Source of the DNA: Nocardia pseudobrasiliensis NBRC 108224
GTDB taxonomy: Bacteria > Actinomycetota > Actinomycetes > Mycobacteriales > Mycobacteriaceae
NCBI RefSeq assembly: GCF_001613105.1
Contig: NZ_BDBS01000038.1
Location: forward strand, 61,212-125,211
Direction: 5' to 3'
Length of the DNA stretch: 64,000 nucleotides
Shown: positions 26,225 to 34,413 of the stretch, piece after piece
Numbering within the stretch: position 1 is the first letter of the stretch
Layout of the letters: every line of letters begins with the position of its first letter
Translations under genes and position numbers: made by a program
Notes under the pieces: generated by a model
Seen by the model: only the letters and a program-made list of their open reading frames with translations
What the model was told of the DNA's origin: nothing
Databases searched by the model: none

Positions 26225-27535
26225 TCAGGTCGACGCGAGTTCGGCGCGCAGGCTGCGGCAGCGGCGCAGCACATCCTCGCGGTCGGCGGGTTCGGGGATC
26301 TCGGGGACCGCGCGCTCGATCATGGCCGCCTGTTCGAGCACCACGCGGCGGCGGTCGGGGTCGGTGACGCGATCGGCGATCTGGGCCAGCGCGTCGAGCT
26401 GGCGAATCATGATGGCGGGCGCGCCGCGACCGGATTGGCGGATCTTCTCGAACGCCCGCTGCACCAGGCGCTCATAGCTGACCTGGGCGGCGATCACCCG
26501 GATGTGGCCGTCGCGATCGCGGCGGACCGGATCGGGATTCCAGGACACCGCGATTCGCGACAGACAATCGCCGAGCCAGTCGACACAGGTCAGGACCGTG
26601 AAGGTGTCATTGGTCGTGGTGGCCATGGCCCGTAGCGCGATCTCGACGATCTGATCGATGCCGAAGGAGACGTCCTGCACCAGCGTGCGGGTCGAGCCGG
26701 TGACATGGCCGCGGGCGAACCGCGCGCCGATCCGCGCGGCCGCCTCGGCGGGCCACACCGTCGCGACCACCTGACCCTCGGTGACGAAATGCCCTGGGCG
26801 ATAGGGCAGGTGGATGACCGCGTGCTGTTCGGCCGCGAGCCGCACCAACTGGTCGTAGCGGATGTACTGCAGATAACCGCTGTTGGTGGTGCGCACCTCG
26901 CCCCCGGAGGCGGCCATCGATGCCAGTACCTGTTCGACCGTCGGCCCGCGTTCGGCCGCGGGTGCGGTGGTGTCCTGATTGGCGGCGGCGGCCGTGAGCA
27001 CCTCGCGGGCGATATCGGCGATCACATTCGGCAGCTGGATCTGACCGGCGATGTGATTGATGAAGTAGATGAGCACCGCCAGATCGATCACCAGCGAGGC
27101 GATCGAGACCGTCGCGCAGATATGCGGTACGAAATCCGGCCCGACCGCCACCAGCGCCGCGACCGCGTAGACGAAGGTCGCCACGAAGGTGCCCAGGGTC
27201 AGCTGGGTGCCGCGATCGCGAATGAAGTTGCGCAGCATGCGCGGTCCGAACTGGGTCGATGCCAGTGTCAGCGCCACGATCGTGATCGAGAAGACCACGC
27301 CGACGACGGTGATGTTGGCGGCCGCGATCGCGGTGAGCACCTGCCGCGCGGCGTCGGGCGTGCCGCCGAGCACCCAGCCGGGCATCTCGTAGTCGTTGCG
27401 ATAGGCGAGCCGGTCGAGCATCAAAGTCAGCGCGAACAGCGCCACCGCGACCAGAACCTCCAGCGTGGGCACGAACCACAGATTGGTGCGCAATCGCTCG
27501 CGCCACCGATCCGCCTCGAGTGAGATCCCGCGCAC
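26225..27535 (-). CDS. DUF2254 family membrane protein
   Basis: A 436-residue protein with four hydrophobic segments in the first 170 residues (LEVLVAVALFALTLML, ITVVGVVFSITIVAL, ATFVYAVAALVAV, LVIDLAVLIYFINHI) and a long soluble C-terminal half. The block STQFGPRMLRNFIRDR and the GYLQYIRYDQLVRLA and YRPGHFVTEG segments match DUF2254. The function of this family is not established. The GTG at 27535 is the most likely start but lacks a ribosome-binding site. It is divergent from the macrodomain gene with a 42-base gap. Confidence 0.85.
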   Translation of the reverse strand: MRGISLEADRWRERLRTNLWFVPTLEVLVAVALFALTLMLDRLAYRNDYEMPGWVLGGTPDAARQVLTAIAAANITVVGVVFSITIVALTLASTQFGPRMLRNFIRDRGTQLTLGTFVATFVYAVAALVAVGPDFVPHICATVSIASLVIDLAVLIYFINHIAGQIQLPNVIADIAREVLTAAAANQDTTAPAAERGPTVEQVLASMAASGGEVRTTNSGYLQYIRYDQLVRLAAEQHAVIHLPYRPGHFVTEGQVVATVWPAEAAARIGARFARGHVTGSTRTLVQDVSFGIDQIVEIALRAMATTTNDTFTVLTCVDWLGDCLSRIAVSWNPDPVRRDRDGHIRVIAAQVSYERLVQRAFEKIRQSGRGAPAIMIRQLDALAQIADRVTDPDRRRVVLEQAAMIERAVPEIPEPADREDVLRRCRSLRAELAST

Positions 27536-27577
27536 GAGGCAGAACTTACCCGCCCGAACGGCGGTGACAATGGATTC

Positions 27578-28087
27578 ATGACCGAACTGGCGCTGATTCT
27601 CGGCGATATCACCGAGCAGGAAGTGGACGCCGTGGTGAATGCGGCGAATTCGTCGCTGCTCGGCGGCGGCGGTGTGGACGGGGCCATTCACGCCAAGGGT
27701 GGACCCGCGATCCTCGCCGCGTGCCGGGAGGTGCGGGCCTCGGCGTATCCGGACGGCCTGCCCACCGGTCGGGCCGTCGCCACCACGGCCGGGGAGTTGC
27801 CCGCGCGGTGGGTGATCCACACCGTCGGTCCGGTCTATTCGGCGCGGGAGGATCGCGCGGCGCAACTGGCGGCCTGCTACCGCGAATCCCTGCGGGTCGC
27901 CGATGAATTGGGCGTTCGCACGCTCGCGTTCCCGGCGATCTCCACGGGAATCTACGGGTGGCCGCTCCACGACGGGGCACGTATCGCGGTACAGACCGTA
28001 CGGTCGGTGGAGACTTCGGTCGAGCAGGTGCGATTCGTACTGTTCTCCGCCGACGCCTACGACGCCTTCGATGCGCGCCTGCGCTGA
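27578..28087 (+). CDS. Macrodomain protein, probable O-acetyl-ADP-ribose deacetylase
   Basis: A 169-residue single macrodomain of the MacroD type. It opens LILGDITEQEVDAVVNAANSSLLGGGGVDGAIH, which contains the ADP-ribose-binding Asn and the Gly-rich loop. It continues with WVIHTVGP and LAFPAISTGIYGWP, the second phosphate loop. MacroD enzymes remove ADP-ribose from acidic residues and deacetylate O-acetyl-ADP-ribose. It is followed after 37 bases by a thioesterase gene, possibly in the same operon. No ADP-ribosyltransferase gene is nearby. Confidence 0.9.
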   Translation: MTELALILGDITEQEVDAVVNAANSSLLGGGGVDGAIHAKGGPAILAACREVRASAYPDGLPTGRAVATTAGELPARWVIHTVGPVYSAREDRAAQLAACYRESLRVADELGVRTLAFPAISTGIYGWPLHDGARIAVQTVRSVETSVEQVRFVLFSADAYDAFDARLR

Positions 28088-28124
28088 CCCGGAACTTGTC
28101 GGTGCCATCTGAAAGGGTGGTCCG

Positions 28125-28586
28125 GTGGTCAACACGCAAGAGCCGTTCTCGATCCGGATAGACGTGCGCATCTCCGATGTCGATCCGCAGTTGCACGTCA
28201 CCGGTCCCGCCTATCAGCAGTACGCCGATCATTCCCGCTTCGAATGTGTCCAGGCCGCGGGCATTTCGGTGGAGCGTTTGCTCGCCGACGGCCTCGGCCC
28301 GGTGAATCTGGAGACGACCATTCGCTACCACCGCGAACTGCGCGCCGGTGACAGCGTCGACGTCACGTGCGCGTGGTTGTGGTCGGCGGGTAAGACCTAC
28401 CGCGTCGAACACATCCTCACCCGCGCCGACGGCGAATTGTCCGCCACCGTCAGCTATCTGAGCGGTCTGCTGGACCTGCGCACCCGGCGCCTGGTCGCCG
28501 ACCCGGCCGTCGAATGGGCCCGCCGCGCGGCCGATCCGACCCTGCTCGGACTGCCCGCCTCCCTGCAAGCGGCGCAAGGGGTTTGA
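28125..28586 (+). CDS. 4-hydroxybenzoyl-CoA-type hotdog thioesterase
   Basis: A 153-residue single hotdog domain. The family motif region reads RISDVDPQLHVTGPAYQQYADHSRF, with the catalytic Asp position usual in 4HBT/YbgC enzymes, followed by NLETTIRYHRELRAGD. The GTG start follows GAAAGGG. It sits directly upstream of ruvC. In related genomes a thioesterase of this kind often precedes ruvC, but the functional link is unknown. The acyl-CoA substrate cannot be assigned. Confidence 0.85.
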   Translation: MVNTQEPFSIRIDVRISDVDPQLHVTGPAYQQYADHSRFECVQAAGISVERLLADGLGPVNLETTIRYHRELRAGDSVDVTCAWLWSAGKTYRVEHILTRADGELSATVSYLSGLLDLRTRRLVADPAVEWARRAADPTLLGLPASLQAAQGV

Positions 28587-28669
28587 CCGGGGCCCGTGTC
28601 GGTGGCCGGGGTGGCCGCGGGGAACCGCTAGACTTCGAACAACTGTTCGCGGATCGGAGGGGTGCTTTC

Positions 28670-29239
28670 GTGCGGGTGATGGGTGTCGACCCCGGGCTCA
28701 CCCGGTGCGGTGTGAGCATCGTCGAGGGTGGGCTCGGCAGACAGGTCACGGCGCTGGCCGTGGACGTCATCCGTACTCCGCCGGAGATGGATCTGGCTGA
28801 GCGGCTGCTGGGAGTGGCCGATGCGGCCGAGCGGTGGATGGACACCCACGAACCCGAGGCCGTGGCGATCGAGCGGGTGTTCTCCCAGCACAATGTTCGC
28901 ACCGCGATGGGCACGGCCCAGGCGGGCGGGGTCATCGCGCTGGCGGCCGCCCGGCGGGGGATTCCGGTGCACTTCCACACGCCGAGTCAGGTCAAGGCCG
29001 CGGTCACCGGTAACGGCTCGGCCGACAAGGCTCAGGTGACCGCCATGGTGACCCGGATCCTGGGCCTGGCGACGGCCCCGAAACCCGCCGACGCCGCCGA
29101 CGCGCTGGCGTTGGCGATCTGCCACTGCTGGCGCGCGCCCATGCTGGAACGAATGGCCAAGGCGGAGGCGCTCGCCGCGGAACAGCAGCGCAAATACACG
29201 GAAAGACTTGCCCAGCAACGGAAGGCGGTGACCGGGTGA
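28670..29239 (+). CDS. ruvC: Holliday junction resolvase RuvC
   Basis: A 189-residue RuvC nuclease that cleaves Holliday junctions bound by RuvAB. The RNase H-like fold keeps the four acidic residues: Asp in VMGVDPGLTRCG, Glu in VAIERVFSQHN, and the paired Asp in KPADAADALALAICH. The GTG at 28670 is preceded by GGAGGGG and gives the canonical N terminus. The stop overlaps the ruvA start by 4 bases. Confidence 0.97.
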   Translation: MRVMGVDPGLTRCGVSIVEGGLGRQVTALAVDVIRTPPEMDLAERLLGVADAAERWMDTHEPEAVAIERVFSQHNVRTAMGTAQAGGVIALAAARRGIPVHFHTPSQVKAAVTGNGSADKAQVTAMVTRILGLATAPKPADAADALALAICHCWRAPMLERMAKAEALAAEQQRKYTERLAQQRKAVTG

Positions 29240-29841
29240 TCGCGTCGGTACGCGGTGAGGTACTCGAGATCGGACTCGACCACGCGGTGCTCGAGGCCGC
29301 GGGTGTGGGCTACCGGCTCAATGCCACACCCTCGACGCTGGCCGGGTTGACCCGCGGCGAGGAGGCGCGGCTCTACACCGCGATGATCGTGCGCGAGGAT
29401 TCCATGACGCTGTTCGGCTTCGCCGATACCGAGGCGCGCGATCTGTTCGGGCTGCTGCAGACCGTATCCGGGGTCGGGCCGCGGCTGGCGATGGCGGTGC
29501 TCGCGGTGCTCGAACCCGAGGCGCTGCGCAAGGCCCTGGCCGAGAGCAATATCGCCGCGCTCACCCGGGTGCCCGGCATCGGCAAGCGCGGCGCCGAGCG
29601 GATGGTGGTGGAACTGCGCGACAAGGTGGATCTGGTTCCCGTGCAATCGGGTCCGCCCGGCGCCGGGCCCGCACCGATCGTCACGCCGGTGCGCGATCAG
29701 GTCATCGAGGCGCTGGTCGGTCTCGGCTTCCCGGTCAAACAGGCCGAACCCGCCGTCGACGGCGTACTCGCCGATCATCCGGAGCTGGACACCTCCAAGG
29801 CGCTGCGGGCGGCGCTGGGGCTGCTGGGTAAGAACCGGTAG
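29236..29841 (+). CDS. ruvA: Holliday junction DNA helicase subunit RuvA
   Basis: A 201-residue RuvA. The N-terminal OB fold (SVRGEVLEIGLDHAVLEAAG) and two helix-hairpin-helix motifs (TVSGVGPRLAMAVL, RVPGIGKRGAERMV) are followed by an acidic, flexible linker and a C-terminal three-helix domain that contacts RuvB. The GTG start overlaps the ruvC stop. ruvB follows after 5 bases. Confidence 0.97.
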   Translation: MIASVRGEVLEIGLDHAVLEAAGVGYRLNATPSTLAGLTRGEEARLYTAMIVREDSMTLFGFADTEARDLFGLLQTVSGVGPRLAMAVLAVLEPEALRKALAESNIAALTRVPGIGKRGAERMVVELRDKVDLVPVQSGPPGAGPAPIVTPVRDQVIEALVGLGFPVKQAEPAVDGVLADHPELDTSKALRAALGLLGKNR

Positions 29842-29846
29842 GGCCC

Positions 29847-30932
29847 ATGAGCGAGGAATTCCCCGACGACACCGAATCCCCCGTCAGCCCCGACTATTTG
29901 AAATCCGACGGCGAGATCGAGGCCAGCCTGCGCCCGAAATCGCTGGACGACTTCATCGGCCAGCCGCGCGTGCGCGAGCAGTTGGCGTTGGTGCTGCGCG
30001 GTGCTACCCAGCGCGGTGGCACGCCCGATCACGTACTGCTGTCGGGCCCACCGGGTCTGGGCAAGACGAGTATGGCCATGATCATCGCCGGCGAACTGGG
30101 CTCCGCGCTGCGCATCACCTCCGGTCCGGCTCTCGAGCGGGCCGGTGATCTCGCGGCCATGCTGAGCAATCTCGTCGAGGGCGATGTGCTGTTCATCGAT
30201 GAGATCCATCGCATGGCCCGGCCCGCCGAGGAGATGCTGTATCTGGCGATGGAGGATTTCCGGGTCGACGTGGTGGTCGGCAAGGGTCCGGGCGCGACGT
30301 CGATTCCCCTGGACATCGCGCCGTTCACCCTGGTGGGCGCGACCACTCGCTCCGGCGCGCTGACCGGACCGCTGCGCGACCGCTTCGGCTTCACCGGCCA
30401 TATGGACTTCTACGAACCCCATGAGCTGCAACAGATTCTGCGTCGCTCCGCGAGCATTCTCGGCGTGCGCATCGAATCCGACGCGGCCGCCGAGATCGCC
30501 GGCCGCTCGCGCGGCACGCCCCGCATCGCCAATCGCCTGCTGCGCCGGGTGCGCGATTACGCCGAGGTGCGCGCCGACGGTCTGGTCACCCGCGAGGTGG
30601 CCCAGGCCGCCCTCGCGGTCTACGACGTAGACAGCCTCGGCCTGGATCGCCTCGACCGCGCGGTGCTGGCCTCGCTGGTCCGCAGCTTCGGCGGCGGCCC
30701 GGTGGGCGTATCCACCCTCGCCGTCGCGGTGGGGGAGGAGGCCACCACGGTCGAAGAGGTCTGCGAGCCGTTTCTGGTACGCGCGGGCATGATCGCCCGC
30801 ACCCCCCGCGGCCGCGTCGCCACCGCCGCGGCCTGGGAGCATCTGGGCCTGGTTCCCCCGCCGGATCTGGTGTTCGGTTCCATCGAGGTCCGCGGCCGCG
30901 AATCCCACCCGACCCTGGACGTTTTCGACTGA
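29847..30932 (+). CDS. ruvB: Holliday junction branch migration ATPase RuvB
   Basis: A 361-residue AAA+ motor. Walker A is GPPGLGKTSMA, Walker B is VLFIDEIH, sensor 1 is GATTRSG, and the arginine finger region is GPLRDRFG. A C-terminal winged helix binds DNA (FLVRAGMIARTPRGRVAT). It is the last gene of ruvCAB. Its stop directly abuts the stop of the convergent DivIVA-domain gene. Confidence 0.98.
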   Translation: MSEEFPDDTESPVSPDYLKSDGEIEASLRPKSLDDFIGQPRVREQLALVLRGATQRGGTPDHVLLSGPPGLGKTSMAMIIAGELGSALRITSGPALERAGDLAAMLSNLVEGDVLFIDEIHRMARPAEEMLYLAMEDFRVDVVVGKGPGATSIPLDIAPFTLVGATTRSGALTGPLRDRFGFTGHMDFYEPHELQQILRRSASILGVRIESDAAAEIAGRSRGTPRIANRLLRRVRDYAEVRADGLVTREVAQAALAVYDVDSLGLDRLDRAVLASLVRSFGGGPVGVSTLAVAVGEEATTVEEVCEPFLVRAGMIARTPRGRVATAAAWEHLGLVPPPDLVFGSIEVRGRESHPTLDVFD

Positions 30933-31499
30933 TCAGTGCGGCGCGGTCTCGCGCGCCGCCTCCTCGGCCCGCAGAGTGCGAACCACCACATCGAGGAATG
31001 AGTCGACCTCCTCGATGCTGTAGGCGGCCGTACCCGCGTGGGCCAGGCCGAAATTCACGGTCCGGACGTCCTCACTGGTCAGGCCGTTCGGTCCGATATG
31101 GGCCAGGGTGGTGGTGATGCGATCGAGGAAGACGTCCACCTCGTCGGCCGCGTAGCCCGCGTGATCGTGCGGCGGACCCGAAAAGCGCAGGCGCTGAATA
31201 TCGTCGGGGGTGAGCAGGGCCTCGCCGCCGGGATGGCGCTTGGCGCCGCGGCGGGCGAATTCCAGTTCCACGCAGACGGTGTCGAGGAATTCGTCGACCT
31301 CGTCGCGGTCGTAGCCGCGGTGACCCAGGGCGGCGGTGGTGAATTCGTGCCCGCGCAGTTGGGCGGCGGTCAGGATCGCGCGGCCGAGGAAGGCCTGGGC
31401 GATGCGCTCGCAGAAGGCGTCCACCTCGGCGGCGTCGTAGCCGCGGTGGCCGAACGGGGCCCTGCCGAATCGCCTGCGCCGCACCTCGTCGGGAGTCAC
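30933..31499 (-). CDS. Protein of four tandem DivIVA-type domains
   Basis: A 188-residue protein built from four repeats of about 45 residues. Each has an xLTxxxVxxxxF lead and a GYxxxEVDxFLDxV core: RGYDAAEVDAFCERI, RGYDRDEVDEFLDTV, AGYAADEVDVFLDRI and AAYSIEEVDSFLDVV. The core is the membrane-targeting motif of DivIVA/Wag31-like proteins (the DivIVA domain repeat). No long coiled coil follows, unlike Wag31. It may be a polar or septal adaptor, by inference. The GTG start gives repeat 1 at the very N terminus. It is convergent with ruvB. Confidence 0.82.
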   Translation of the reverse strand: MTPDEVRRRRFGRAPFGHRGYDAAEVDAFCERIAQAFLGRAILTAAQLRGHEFTTAALGHRGYDRDEVDEFLDTVCVELEFARRGAKRHPGGEALLTPDDIQRLRFSGPPHDHAGYAADEVDVFLDRITTTLAHIGPNGLTSEDVRTVNFGLAHAGTAAYSIEEVDSFLDVVVRTLRAEEAARETAPH

Positions 31500-31560
31500 C
31501 TGCTCATTCTCGCAACAGGGCGGGCGGTCTGTTATCCGGGCCGGGATATTCCGGCCGGAA

Positions 31561-32184
31561 TCACTCCTTGCGCACGCCGTCGATGAGCAGTCGTCGGATC
31601 GCCTCGATCATGTCCCCGCCCACCTCGGTGTCCGGATCGCGCAGTCCGTGCACGATGGGCACCAGGATCATGCCGGTCACCGCCTTGGCGGTATTGGCGG
31701 TGTCCAGATCGGCGCGCAGATAGCCCATTTCGACGCCGTGTTCGAGATAGGCCGCGGTCAGCGCGTCGGCGGTGTCGAGCAGGCCGTACAGCCGGGTGGT
31801 CAGCTCGGCGTCGATGCCGGTCGCCTGGAACAGCAGCAGCTGCGCGACCCGGCGATCGTCGAGAAAGATCTTGAACAGCGCGTCGCCGATGCGCTCGACC
31901 TGATTGCGGTACTCCGCGAGGCTGGTGGCCGCGTCCGGGGCGTTGTCGGTACTCAGCGATTCGATGATCTGGGCGGCCAGATCATCGATGACGTGGTCGA
32001 TGATGTCGCGTTTATTGGCGAAGTAGCGATAGAAGGTGCCGTGCCCGATGCCCAGCCGAGCGGCGATATCCGCGATTCCCGTTGCGTGATAACCCTTTTC
32101 GGCAAAACACGCGAAGGCGGTATCGATGATCTCCTGACGGAGCTCGGCCTTGCGGCGCTCGAGATGGGTGGATGGCTTCGACAC
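31561..32184 (-). CDS. TetR-family regulator of the adjacent monooxygenase
   Basis: A 207-residue TetR protein with helix-turn-helix FAEKGYHATGIADIAARLGI then GHGTFYRYFANKRDI. The C-terminal ligand domain is AcrR-like. The start is uncertain. I chose the GTG at 32184 because the alternative ATG at 32226 lies inside an operator-like dyad. It is divergent from a Baeyer-Villiger monooxygenase gene, an arrangement like EthR/EthA in mycobacteria, so repression of that gene and of itself is likely. Confidence 0.88.
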   Translation of the reverse strand: MSKPSTHLERRKAELRQEIIDTAFACFAEKGYHATGIADIAARLGIGHGTFYRYFANKRDIIDHVIDDLAAQIIESLSTDNAPDAATSLAEYRNQVERIGDALFKIFLDDRRVAQLLLFQATGIDAELTTRLYGLLDTADALTAAYLEHGVEMGYLRADLDTANTAKAVTGMILVPIVHGLRDPDTEVGGDMIEAIRRLLIDGVRKE

Positions 32185-32209
32185 CTCGCTGATGATACGT
32201 TGTTCCGGA

Positions 32210-32231
32210 ACGGAATGATGTGTCATTCTGT
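32210..32231. promoter_or_regulatory. Operator-like dyad with core GAATGAtgtgTCATTC
   Basis: A 22-base imperfect dyad whose 6-base core arms (32213-32218, 32223-32228) are perfect. It lies between the divergent TetR and monooxygenase genes. Two smaller palindromes flank it, GTTCCGGAAC at 32202-32211 and GTACCaGGTAC at 32230-32240. Confidence 0.5.
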
Positions 32232-32262
32232 ACCAGGTACTTGAATTCACAGGAGGTTCGGC

Positions 32263-33756
32263 GTGGCACCTCAGTACGACGCCGTCGTGGTCGGGGCCGG
32301 ATTCGGCGGGATGGGTGCGGGCATTCAGCTCGACCGGCTCGGGCTGAGCAATTACGTCATCCTCGAGCGCGAGGACGATATGGGCGGCACCTGGCATGTC
32401 AACCGGTATCCGGGGCTGGCCGTGGATATCGCCTCGGTGACCTACTCGTATTCGTTCGAACCCAATCCGCACTGGTCGCGGCTGTTCGCGCCGGGGTCCG
32501 AACTCAAGCGTTACGCCGAACACGTGGCCGACAAGTACGACCTGCGCCGGCGCATGCGGTTCAACCAGGTCGTCGGTGGCGCCCGCTGGGATGAGGAACA
32601 TCAGCAGTGGACCGTCTCGGTCGAGGGTGGTGAGACGCTCACCGCGAAGTATCTCCTCGCCGCCACCGGCTTCCTGTCCCAGCCCTACACCCCGCCGTTC
32701 CCCGGCATCGACACCTTCGCGGGCAAGATCATCCACACCACGGCGTGGGACGACGACTACGACCTGACCGGTCGCAAGGCCGCGATCATCGGCACCGGCG
32801 CCACGGCCGTGCAGCTGGTGCCGGAGGTGGCCAAGAAGGCGGCCGAGCTGACCGTCTTCCAGCGCACCCCGATCTGGGTGGTGCCCAAGATCGACACCGC
32901 GATCCCCAAGGCCGTACAGGGGCTGTTCGAGCGGATCCCGTTGACGCAGAAGGCCGCTCGGTTGATCAACACCAGCGCGCTCGAGCTGCTGATGGTGGTC
33001 GGCGTACTGCACTACAAGCAGGCCAAACTCGGTAACAAGGGCGCGGCGCTGCTGGCCAAGGCCCATCTGCGCGCCCAGGTGCGCGACAAGGAGACCCGCC
33101 GCAAGCTCACCCCGGACTACGACTTCGGCTGCAAGCGGCCGACGTTCTCCAACACCTACTTCAAGACCTTCAATCTGCCGCACGTGCGTCTCGAGACCAA
33201 TTCGATCGACCATGTCGTCGCCGACGGCATCGTCACCGCCGACGGGCACAAGACCGAGATCGACACCCTCATCCTGGCCACCGGCTTCAATCTGTGGGAT
33301 GTGAACTTCCCGGCCATCGAGATCATCGGCCGCGATGGGCGTAATCTCGGAAAGTTCTGGCGCGACAACCGGTTCCAGGCCTACGAGGGCATCACCGTCC
33401 CGAAGTTCCCCAACTTCCTGAGCCTCAACAGTCCCTACTCCTACAGCGGGCTGTCCTACTTCACCACCATCGAGGCCCAGATGAAGCATATGAATCGCCT
33501 GTTCACGGAGATGTTCCGGCGAGGCGAGCGGGTCTTCGAGGTGAGCGAGCAGGCCAATACCCGCTTCCTGGACTACGTCACGCGCAAACTCGACTCCTCG
33601 GTGTTCTACGGCGGCAGCTGCGCCACGGCCCGCAGCTACTACTTCAACCAGCACGGCGAGGCCGCCCTACTGCGCCCGAACAGCACCCTGACCACCCACC
33701 GCGAGGCCGCGAACTTCCCGCTCGACGACTACGTCTACGGATCCCACGCCGCCTAG
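32263..33756 (+). CDS. Flavin-containing Baeyer-Villiger-type monooxygenase
   Basis: A 497-residue FAD/NADPH monooxygenase. The FAD fingerprint is VVVGAGFGGMGAGIQL, the Baeyer-Villiger fingerprint is FAGKIIHTTAWDDD near residue 150, and the NADPH fingerprint is IIGTGATAVQLVPEV. These enzymes insert oxygen next to a ketone, and some oxidise sulfur or nitrogen. The GTG start has AGGAGG 6 bases upstream. A TetR gene is divergent. A hairpin terminator follows the stop. The substrate is unknown. Confidence 0.92.
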   Translation: MAPQYDAVVVGAGFGGMGAGIQLDRLGLSNYVILEREDDMGGTWHVNRYPGLAVDIASVTYSYSFEPNPHWSRLFAPGSELKRYAEHVADKYDLRRRMRFNQVVGGARWDEEHQQWTVSVEGGETLTAKYLLAATGFLSQPYTPPFPGIDTFAGKIIHTTAWDDDYDLTGRKAAIIGTGATAVQLVPEVAKKAAELTVFQRTPIWVVPKIDTAIPKAVQGLFERIPLTQKAARLINTSALELLMVVGVLHYKQAKLGNKGAALLAKAHLRAQVRDKETRRKLTPDYDFGCKRPTFSNTYFKTFNLPHVRLETNSIDHVVADGIVTADGHKTEIDTLILATGFNLWDVNFPAIEIIGRDGRNLGKFWRDNRFQAYEGITVPKFPNFLSLNSPYSYSGLSYFTTIEAQMKHMNRLFTEMFRRGERVFEVSEQANTRFLDYVTRKLDSSVFYGGSCATARSYYFNQHGEAALLRPNSTLTTHREAANFPLDDYVYGSHAA

Positions 33757-33766
33757 CTCGCGAGCC

Positions 33767-33792
33767 GTGTGGGCCCGGAGTCGGGCCCATAC
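33767..33792 (+). terminator. Hairpin terminator after the monooxygenase gene
   Basis: An 11-base stem with one mismatch (33767-33777 with 33782-33792) and loop GAGT, starting 10 bases after the monooxygenase stop. A second hairpin with a perfect 9-base stem (33823-33831 with 33841-33849) follows. Confidence 0.7.
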
Positions 33793-33930
33793 AGGATCCC
33801 CGGCGTGCAACCCCTATAAATTCCTCCCGGCGTGCTTTTGGCCGGGAGGATGTGGCGGCATAGTCCGGTCCTGGCACACTGTGGGGGTAAACACTCATCC
33901 GCATCCAAAGACTAGGGACCGACTACGACG

Positions 33931-34317
33931 ATGGAATACCTGTTTCCGCTGCTGCTGGTAGCTCTGCTCGTGCCGATGTTCCTCGGTGTCCGCCGCCAGA
34001 AGCGCGAGGCGGAGAAGGTCGCCGACATGCAGCAGAGCCTGAAGGTCGGTGACCGGGTCACCACCACGTCGGGGCTGTACGGCACCGTTGTCGACGTGGA
34101 CGACACCTCCGTCGATCTGGAGATCGCCGAAGATGTCGTGACCACCTGGCTGCGCGCCGCGATCCGCGATGTGCGCACCGACGACGCCGCCACGACGGCC
34201 GCCGAGGACGCCACCACCACCGAAACCGCCGAGGCCGCGCCCGCGCAGGACAAGCCCGCGCCGGCCGCGACGGAGGAATCGGTGGAGGACACCAACTCTC
34301 GGTTGACCAAGGAGTGA
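33931..34317 (+). CDS. yajC: Sec translocon accessory protein YajC
   Basis: A 128-residue YajC. One N-terminal membrane helix (LFPLLLVALLVPMFLGV) is followed by the conserved SLKVGDRVTTTSGLYGTVVDV block. An acidic, Ala/Thr/Glu-rich tail from about residue 85 is typical of actinobacterial forms. YajC associates with SecDF. It is the first gene of yajC-secD-secF. A 40-base perfect palindrome separates it from secD. Confidence 0.95.
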   Translation: MEYLFPLLLVALLVPMFLGVRRQKREAEKVADMQQSLKVGDRVTTTSGLYGTVVDVDDTSVDLEIAEDVVTTWLRAAIRDVRTDDAATTAAEDATTTETAEAAPAQDKPAPAATEESVEDTNSRLTKE

Positions 34318-34323
34318 TCCGTT

Positions 34324-34363
34324 AGCGCTGCTACACCGCCGTGCACGGCGGTGTAGCAGCGCT
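34324..34363. repeat. 40-base perfect palindrome between yajC and secD
   Basis: Bases 34324-34343 are the exact reverse complement of 34344-34363, with centre TGCA. As RNA it would form an 18-pair stem with a 4-base loop. There is no T run after it. It could attenuate transcription between yajC and secD or stabilise mRNA ends. Confidence 0.8.
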
Positions 34364-34413
34364 GTAGCGTGTCCGCACACGTTCCCCTCGACATCGCCTA
34401 GGAGACAACGACA

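Noticed and set aside
26164..26367. Possible rightward gene starting GTG at 26164 after the DUF7427-like gene
   Set aside because: The first dozen residues look gene-like, but the frame soon enters the antisense of the DUF2254 gene and becomes Arg/Gly-rich. It may be a truncated remnant, but support is too weak.
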